Source: Tubulanus polymorphus (Eukaryota > Nemertea > Palaeonemertea > Tubulaniformes > Tubulanidae). Taken from it: a stretch of DNA of 64,000 nucleotides. This document shows positions 56,338 to 64,000 of this stretch, piece after piece (positions within the stretch are counted from its first letter, which is position 1; every line of letters starts with the position of its first letter). Below the pieces are notes generated by a model. That model did no database searches. It saw only the letters and a list, made by a program, of their open reading frames with translations, and was not told where the DNA came from. The translations under genes and the position numbers were made by a program. The stretch spans positions 14,683,263-14,747,262 of the forward strand of contig NC_134028.1 of assembly GCF_964204645.1 (NCBI RefSeq), given 5' to 3'.

Positions 56338-56762
56338 ACAGCTTATAAACGTAATTTTCATTTCTGTCAGAAATATAACTCAGTGCCTGACCATTTCGAA
56401 TTTGCGTTTAGTAATTTATTATGAATTAATCCTGTGTAATTACCGGGTCCAAACAGCGACAAGAATAACGCAAAGCATTGTCATCCATTGATAAAAGTAC
56501 ATCCCGAAAAGCCTACAAATTACCGGATGACCTCGAGCGTCAAACTCAACCGTAAATCGCGAATTCAGACTTACAATTACTCCGGATCCGTCATTTACTG
56601 CGGACAATATGCAGCCAACATGGCGGATGGTTGAAATCATTTTCAGCAAAAATTTATCGCAAATTTATGGCGAGTTTTAGGAGTCAATTGATTAATTCTA
56701 TTAGTAAATCAATTTACGTTGGCTACATTTCCTGAAGATTTCTGGCTCAAATCAACGTAATA
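56338..56762. other. Spacer between the two plus-strand genes
   Basis: A more CpG-rich stretch (CCTCGAGCGTCAAACTCAACC, AACATGGCGGATGG) before the first DUF4806-gene exon; a plausible promoter region. No TATA box is obvious at a fixed distance. Confidence 0.35.
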
Positions 56763-59700
56763 TGGACAGGTATGGTAGGGATTTTCCTATGGAATTTGAC
56801 TTCCGCGTTCACTTGACAACTCGGATCAATGACAACGACAGGAGAGTTTATGCAATTCAAGGTGAGAATCCACTAACCAGGGAATGTTAGACATGATTTC
56901 TTGGTCTAACTGCAGTTAAGGTTACCTTTCCACTGGGTGGTGCTATGATATGAGTACATATGATAGCAAATGAGTACTCGGCAAAGCAATGATCATTGTT
57001 GGCTACCTACTTGCCTAATGCCTAGCTTTTTTTGGGGGGATACGCCTAGAATAGATTTAGGCCCTTAATGTAGTGTGTAGAGCCATTGGAAAGCCTTAGT
57101 AGTTAGTAAGGGACTGGTTTACACTATGTATACGACTATTTATTTCGATTACTTTCCTTCCAGCTAATCGTGGAATGAACTGGTCACTATGGTCTTCAAT
57201 TCTTTTGCCGATTCTTGCAGCTGGTGGGAATATATTTAAACCACAGTGTGCAAGTGCACGTTTCAAATTAAGCGTCTCGGATGCTGTAATAGTTTTTTTC
57301 TAATGTCATGTTTAAAATATTTGGATCAGTAATCAGTCGTGCTAGTGTACATGCAGAAATGGATTCATTGTTTATTATGGGATGATAATTCACGGGCATC
57401 AAGAGTCCTACGATATACCCTTGATATGAAGCTTTTAAAAGTTTATCAGAGACTTGTTTTGGAGTTTACCGAATAGCCCTTAAAATACCGAATCCACATA
57501 CCGAAAAAAATACCGAATCTTGCTCTGCGAGACAGTAGTAATAGATGTTTCACGACAAACGCACAATTTAAATATTTATTATACTTTCACTCCTCTATGA
57601 TATTACATAACTGAGTAATTCTTACATTAGATTGCTTAATTACAGGTGGAAAGAGGTCAGATGGCATGAAAATCGGCTGTGGCTGACTAATTGACGCGCG
57701 CAGATAAAGCGTTGAGGTTTCAAAAGATGTCGCCAAAATGCTTGTATCATCAGGTGTAGACAAATTATCCGAAGATAAATGAAAACTCCACCTTGTTGAT
57801 CATCAGATGATTTAGCTGTAATTATATCGTCTAGATCAATCGACACATAATTAATTTCAAAATCTGTGTTCAGTAGAATTTCTTTCAATAAAATAAGAAT
57901 CTATTTGACAAATTTTTTACTAATGTATTCAGGAGTGAATCTTAATTGATCTCAAAACCAGAGAAAGCATTCTTCAAAATTCAGAAAATCCTAGACTCAT
58001 AATCAAATTCTGTGAAGTCATTTAAAGTCTTTTGCTCGAATCAAGCCAAGGGCTCAGGTGGCTAAAATTCAATTCCTCACTGTCCTATAATGCAGAGTAC
58101 GACAGAGTTTACACACTGAAAAACGTTGCGCTGTGTAAGTGTAATTTGAATGTCAGCAATATAATGACGACCCTGCCCCGCGCGCTCCATCTGAGACATA
58201 AATAAGTTGGACTGTATTGCTTCGATGCTTTGACAAATGGACTCCTAATATCCACATATCCAGCATAATGTTGCATCAGGTTGCGCTTCTTGGCAATAGT
58301 CATATGTTATGGGCTAGAATTATTTCGATGAAATCTTCGTACGCTTCCCAGTTCGTCATATGAACCAATTAGGTAGAAACCCGTTATTGCTGCTATGCAG
58401 CTATATTTTTCATTGTTATTCTTTGATATTTTTGCAGATGACTTAGAATCGGATATATCCGATGTTGAAAATGAAGGTAAAATTTAAAATAAGTCTGGTT
58501 CAAGTGTCTTTTGAGCACTAGAACTCAAGATACTTCTTTTAAAGAATTATATATGTATTGAAAAATTGCAAAATGAATTATTTTATTCAAAGGGTAAAAT
58601 AGTTCTAAAAATTAGGATCATCTACCAGATTTTCTTTCGTTTTTATCTGAGAAAGTGGCTTAGGACATAGGCTAGAACATAATTGGTCGTAGACCGATCC
58701 ATATCATTAACTTAAATTGTTTCTTGTAGACAATTCTCAGGTTCAACTGCCGAAACCCCCGGTTAAACTTATAAGGGTGGTTATACCTGAAAATAAGGAT
58801 AACATGTGACAGAAGTAAATCTGACGATCATGTTGAATATATTTTTATTGTCTTCCAGGTGCGGTTTCTACAAAAGCTGAGACAAGATTTTCTCAGACTA
58901 GTGATGACCCAACCCCAACTAATCCGACAGTTTCAACTGAGGGTATGTTTTCAAATTAAGTAACACCCCTTTTTAGAAAGCTATCTATCCCCACACTCGC
59001 AACATTTTGCTACCTAAAGAATTTGAAATGTAAAAGATGTTTCTCTGCATATTCAATTCTTATGAACTATTTTGTGTGTTCATGAACCCGGAAACCCCCT
59101 TTCAGTTCTTTGAATCTACGAATAAGCCCCCCATCTTGAAGTCACTCTACATCTCCCAAATTCCCTTTATAATTTTAACAGTAAACATTGACTTTGACTC
59201 AAAGTAAGTTAATGTCTGAGAGTTAGAGTTCGTTTTAAACACTACGAGCATACAAAGGTGGTTGGAAATTTAAATTTGTCCAGTATTGGCGCTCGCGATT
59301 CTCAATTGTACAATAAGTTCCATAATTCCTTACAGGTTTCAAAAGTCCTTCAGCATTTCGAAGTCCTTCACCAGCTTCTTCGAGAAATTCTTCACCATTT
59401 GAGAATAACGCCAACAATCCGTTCAACTTCAAAAGCATTTCACCAGCACCTGAGGACAGGGGATCTTTTCCCGATGTCAACAGCATAGTAAGAATTAACA
59501 TTTTGACTGAAGAAATGATTTTATATTAATTCTTTTGGCGACACGAGTTGAAAGATTTTATATGCATGAAATTATGGGGCTCTAAAACCCTTCATAAAAA
59601 TCTGTGCATGAATCCTGCTGGGCCTTATACCATAAGCTGGTTTAACATGTTCTTACAGGGTCATTTCATTTTTAGCCACTTAGGGCATAAATCCCAGCGG

Positions 59701-60819
59701 GTTGTGCTGTTCACTTTTCATCTTCTTGTTCATCTGTGCATTGACGGAATCCAGTGTTATTGGGAATTTTGAAGACATTTCTTTGGATTTTCTTGATATT
59801 TGGTTTATATAGGCCTATATGAGTCTACCCTAGATGCATATGCAACCCAAAAACAGGCATGATAAGATCCAAGATGGCCGACTGGCAGCTATTGATATTT
59901 GGTAATATTGGCCACTGCATTGGAAAAAAATGTGACATCTCAAAATCATTCAACTATGTGTAATTCGTAAAGCCAAGTCTATGATTGAAATGAGTTTAAA
60001 GCTCTTTAATTATGCTATTAAATCATTAGTGGGTGTTAGATATTGAAAATATCTACCTGTCAAGCATTTCACCACGCAGGCTTGGCGTTCTTGTACCCCC
60101 AGTATTTAATTACAGCTTTTTTTGTAAGCATGTGTCTATAGAAAATTCAAAAATGTATTTATTTCAGAATTTCAGCGCTAAGTGTTACATGCTTTGAATG
60201 ACATTAAGTGTCAAATGAATAGGATTTTAGATCAGCGTGAATCGGCAGATTAGGATTTCCATTTAGTTGTAATGAATGATATAGAAGAATTCCAAGCTTT
60301 GGAGGAGAAATTAAGGGAGCCACAGGAACATGTACTGTTGGTAAATCTTTTCATTAATATGAACCTTAAATAGTGATTAGATGCGGCTTATTAGATAACA
60401 GTATTACAAGGTAATGAGGGTGGATCTAAGGTCTGATTGAGGGAGGGATACACCATATAGGACGTGTCATAACTAAAAGGGCACCTAAGCCCAACCAAAA
60501 GGTGCAGAGCGGTTCGGAACATTTTGAAATGGTTTTATTTCAGTGAATTGGCACTTATGATGTAATCAACTGTACCATGTTTTTACCCGCTTACTTTCTG
60601 AAGACTCCCTTATCCTGGAGCCATGAAATATCTGGGAACCTTGACAAAGGCGCACCCCTCTGAACACACCACTGGAACTTTCTTTTAAAATTTACTTCGT
60701 CACTGGTAGCATGTACTTCGAAGACGGTACTTTTTTTATCATTTTAGTTGCAGAGACTAAAAAAAGTTGGGGGAGAAACGTTCAAGGATTGTATTGTGAA
60801 CATAATGAGGAGGTAAGAG
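56763..60819 (+). CDS. Spliced gene with C-terminal DUF4806-like domain, possibly decayed
   Basis: Probable exons: 56763-56861 (MDRYGRDFPMEFDFRVHLTT..., donor GTGAGA); 58438-58482 (DDLESDISDVENE); about 58732-58782 (DNSQVQLPKPPVKLIR); 58860-58941 (STKAETRFSQTSDDPTPT); 59335-59488 (FKSPSAFRSPSPASSRNSS..., donor GTAAGA). Most are short, in phase 1, acidic or Ser/Pro rich. Then a stretch to 60341 reads LHALNDIKCQMNRILDQRES, a TAG, and DIEEFQALEEKLREP, and 60739-60819 reads LQRLKKVGGETFKDCIVNIM before GTAAGA. The last two match DUF4806, a domain of unknown function frequent in transposon-linked proteins. In-frame TAA/TAG near 60180-60265 suggest decay. Terminal exon not found; boundaries of the third exon are uncertain. 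Confidence 0.55.
56862..58437. other. Large intron 1 of the DUF4806-like gene, with a solo Helitron-like 5' end
   Basis: At 58372-58406 the minus strand carries ATATAGCTGCATAGCAGC then AACGGGTTTCT, the 5' end of the Helitron-like family, without the rest. At 57170-57310 both strands stay open, but neither translation is recognised. Confidence 0.5.
59670..59905. repeat. Dispersed repeat E, copy in intron
   Basis: TAGCCACTTAGGGC, GGAATTTTGAAGACAT, GAGTCTACCCTAGATG and CAAGATGGCCGACTGGCAG follow the order of the other repeat E copies. Confidence 0.7.
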
Positions 60820-62059
60820 TCTACAAGGTGTTTCATTAACATTTTAGCCGAATTTTCCTGTATGTTGTTACGGCCATTCAAAAATGTAACCGTGTTTCTC
60901 GTCACAACACGCGTGGGAATTATCAGTGATGAAAATCAGTTAAAAATAGAATGATGGCTACTGCTAAAATTTAATGCTACCCTGCTAAAACCTCAGTGCC
61001 CTGCCTAATGTTTTTTACTGCCCTGCTTAAATTTTTTTTTTCGGTTTCGTTGTGGTATGCGTAATTTACGGGAAGCTAAATCAACAAGATGTGCCTACAA
61101 AGTTATGAAATCGGATGCGTGAAATGTTCTAGTAGTTGGAACGTAGCCAACTTCTAAGATAACGGTGGTCTCTAGAATGATTGGCAGCTCAGTGTTCGGA
61201 GCCTACTATCAATATCTACGAGAGTGCTCGCTGCATATGGCACGTGTCTCTGATCAATAAAGTTTGTTTAGCGTCTGTGGATCATCAATAAATGTATGCG
61301 CAAATGATGTTTATATACATTTTTGTTGACTGCATCATTGATATTGTGTCATATAATATCTAGTAGGATTTTCTTTGAGCTGAGTAAAGGTAACACATAA
61401 AAAAAAATTATATGTAGCGGTGATAGTCAAGCCTCAACGTGAGTGTGACATTGTATTCATATCCCTGGCCAAGTGCCAAGTACCTGGTTTTCTGGAAAAC
61501 TACAACTAAGCCACGTATTGAGGCATGTTCTTCTCACTACACGCCACGCTGCCTCGGCGCTGTTGCTTGTAAAATATCTTATCTTATATGTCCCATTTGA
61601 TTTCATCGAAATAGACTTTACACTTCAAAATCGTCTCGCTTTATTTTCTAAAAAAATTGCATGTAAGTGTTTGTTCATGCATTCATTCTCTTCAGTGCGT
61701 AGTTCGTCGTCAGTTTCTCTAAAAATAGACAACCATCATAGTAACTGAGCCACTCGCCCAGTTTTCGTTGATAGATTTATTGTGATATTTGGCGTCCAGC
61801 ATAAAAACCATCTGTGACTTTTCACGAATTCCAGTGTGATTTTCTGTCTCAGACACTCTGCGGGGCGTTAAATTTTAAAAATTTTCTTGGGGAGGGCCCC
61901 CAAACCTCCCTCAGTCGTCGCGTCGTCGTTGAAGAACAAGGATAATATATCATACTGCCCCTGCTATAAATTTGACCCGTGGAGAACGCTGCTACAGCGA
62001 TACATTAATCACTCTCCTGAAATGAATTTCAAACTTATAAGTAAGGATCTATTGCGTTA
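60820..62059. other. No gene recognised
   Basis: Mixed AT-rich sequence with several diverged repeat scraps (GGGGAGGGCCCCCAAACC). The terminal exon of the DUF4806-like gene might lie here, but no convincing match was seen. Confidence 0.35.
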
Positions 62060-62720
62060 ACATTTCGTCCATCGTCTGTACACCTGAAGACAATCCAATT
62101 ATTTTGGGAAGTTTTCAAGACGCTCTAGAGGATTGTTTGATCTTTGGTTTATACATGTATTTACCCTAGCAGAGTTGCCACTTATGTGAAGCTAAAAATC
62201 TGGAAAATAAGTCGGCGGGTCTGGGGCCCTCCCCCGGAAAATTTTTCAAAATTAGAACGCCAGGAGATGCGTTCTGGCGCAATACGCGTTATAGGCCTCA
62301 CTTTCATTACCGCCTACAGATCATTTTTTCAAATAGCGATTGGTTCCGTCAAATACACCTCATATATAAACCAGAGCCAAAAACAAACGAAGCGTCAGTC
62401 GATTTCGATCGTCGCGTCATCTTGGTTTAATCGTGTACTGCAGGGTTGTTGCCACTACGTGGCAGCACAATACGGCTTTTTTGAACCCTCTACGGAGCCG
62501 TCACGTTTTGATGTTTAGGGTCGAATCCCGAATTGATTTATTTTTTTCGCGGTGTTTTCTTTTGTGGTTATTTGACTTCTCCCGAAAATCCGGAAATGAA
62601 ATTGGATTTTTTTTGAATCCGGAATTCCGGAGAAATCCGGAGAAGTGGCAACTCTGACCCTAGATACAAATTCTGCTAGTTAACTGGCCTGACCAGAATA
62701 AAGATGGCCGCCATTCTTGT
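62060..62720. repeat. Dispersed repeat E, split by a hAT-like MITE
   Basis: GGGAAGTTTTCAAGACGCT and TATTTACCCTAG on the left, then the MITE, then ACCCTAGATACAAATTC and AAGATGGCCGCC on the right, matching the continuous copy at 48060-48180. Confidence 0.75.
62170..62656. mobile_element. 487-bp hAT-like MITE
   Basis: Ends CAGAGTTGCCACTT and its exact complement AAGTGGCAACTCTG. Flanks ACCCTAG (62163-62169) and ACCCTAG (62657-62663): a 7-bp visible duplication, 8 expected for hAT. Inner parts are related in inverse (AATTCCGGAGAAATCCGG on the right). Non-coding. Confidence 0.8.
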
Positions 62721-63124
62721 TCGCCAAAATCATAGTAGGGGGTACCTCGATTCTATGCAATAGGGAACATTGCAGTTTGCCCCTAAAACAGACGTGAGTG
62801 CGTTATTGTGTGCCCTTGCTCCGATGGAATCACGCACAAAAATGCCCTTATTTGAAATCAGCACCCAGCCCTTTTTTAATGCTAGATGAAGCACTGTTAG
62901 ACACATGTTGTGATTGTTAAACATGGTAATTTAATCTTTTTATCTAATAATCAAGATATTTAATGTCAGTCATGTTGTCCTTGCCTGGGAGAGTTGATTT
63001 GAACATTTGCATTTCATTTCATACCAGTCAATTGTAAGGTTGCTGCTCATGACATTCTTCGATTATGTTAAGTTTCAAGGTTATTGGTGTGTGTAAATGT
63101 CCACCAGGTACACTTGAATAGAGG

Positions 63125-63395
63125 CTAAGCCAATCATAGAGGAGGCTTTGCTTTCTGATTGGCTTTTTAAAACAGATATTTTTGCGATCAGATTTTCGCG
63201 AAAAAGCTCGTATAAATTTCAACGAGGCCCTCTTTCAAAATTCAGCTTCATCGGGGTTGGAAAATGGTAATGCTCTAATGAATGGTTTTATGAATATATG
63301 CTAAGTTGCACTGTCAAAGAGCCTTTACTCTAGAAACCATGTCATTTAAATTCGCTCCATTTGTATAGCAATAGGCTCAGCCTACGGCTGGCCTA
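63125..63395 (+). repeat. Dispersed repeat F, copy 2
   Basis: Inverted relative to 51145-51425. Contains GCCAATCATAGAGGAGGC, CTGATTGGCTTTTTAAAAC, AATTTCAACGAGG and CTCCATTTGTATAG. Nothing else is recognised from 63396 to the window end, apart from AACAAGAGATCCACAGATC at 63702, shared with 40400. Confidence 0.65.
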
Positions 63396-64000
63396 ATAAA
63401 CTAGGCACATGTATGTATTAGTCTACCGTAGCAACCTAGCACCGTACTGGGTGAGCAGTTCAGTAACTACAATGGTAACTACAATGCTGTGCACACAGCA
63501 TGTTTGCACTTGATTGATGGTAGGCTTTTTGTGTTCATTGCTTGGAACTAAGGGTTCCGAGTTCACATAAGTTCTGTTTTTTTACAACTAACACAACCGA
63601 GGGGTCACATTCATAGGTGCATTGAATGTCTAACATAACTGGATTTGGTCAACGGACAGACCGACAAACGGACTAGAAGTGAACAAAACAATATGACTTA
63701 ATAAACAAGAGATCCACAGATCTTTATATCTCAAGATGCATTAAGTCAAATGAAATAATTGTGGGACCATTAAGATGTTAGACTAATCAGATGCAGGACC
63801 AATGGGATGTGGAATGAATTGTGGGGCAAATGAGTATCGTACTCTTTCACCAAGAACCTTAGTGTCTGTTGTTCCACAATGTTGGTTACAATAGGATCGT
63901 AGAGCGACGGAGATCAATGTGGAGACAACCACTGCCAGGGCTGGGTGAACAGTACTCTATGTTATAAATAATTACTTATTTCGTACGATAAACCCTAAAC

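Noticed and set aside
57170-57310. Exon in either strand (a minus frame with HCGLNIFPPAARIGKRIEDH)
   Set aside because: Open on both strands with no family match and no consistent splice partners.

Overview
This is a repeat-dense, AT-rich stretch of an animal nuclear genome. The coding pieces have spliceosomal introns with GT/AG borders. The rest is DNA transposons of many superfamilies, non-LTR reverse transcriptase scraps, tRNA-derived repeats and microsatellites. The repeat style suggests a marine invertebrate, possibly a lophotrochozoan: a 'GACCTTGACCTTTGACC' minisatellite followed by a GACGGACG...TTTGTGGGGGCATAA tail, and frequent TAGGCCTA words. This is inference from repeat style, not a species call. 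No prokaryotic operon, rRNA gene, canonical tRNA gene or CRISPR array was found. Only one exon looks like an ordinary host gene: the conserved C-terminal exon of RNA polymerase III subunit RPC4/POLR3D at 42914-43063 (minus).

Region by region. 1-3447 (minus) is a ten-exon gene, running off the left edge, with an N-terminal THAP zinc finger and a DDE-like body; three lesions break it. 3737-5026 holds concatenated ends of a hairpin-ended, Helitron-like repeat, including seven tandem copies of its 3' end. 5165-9455 and 13640-27495 are two decayed blocks of Polinton/Maverick-like virus-related elements: retroviral-type integrase in both, a packaging-ATPase fragment in the first, capsid-like and small membrane proteins in the second. 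Both are riddled with stops, frameshifts and insertions. The first integrase is split by a 338-bp element with tRNA-like inverted arms and a perfect 9-bp target duplication. The second block is split by a Tigger-like element (17021-21232), which contains a PIF/Harbinger element (17797-21130) with its two convergent genes, which in turn contains two MITEs.

27665-30985 has a pogo/Tigger transposase and a piggyBac pseudogene, both on minus. 31-51 kb is mostly dispersed repeats. The key pair is a 2.2-kb Helitron-like element (33038-35282) and its inverted copy (45966-49706, itself interrupted). The pre-insertion site of the first copy is preserved at 53344/53345, which fixes the element's ends.

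52527-60819 (plus) carries a broken transposase-domain gene split by a 2.8-kb long-TIR element, followed by a spliced gene ending in a DUF4806-like domain. These may be the two genes of one transposon. The right end is repeats, with a hAT-like MITE at 62170-62656.

Single-base length changes in homopolymer runs recur in otherwise well-preserved exons (THAP/DDE gene, Harbinger transposase, transposase-domain gene). Assembly error should be excluded before every frameshift is read as decay.
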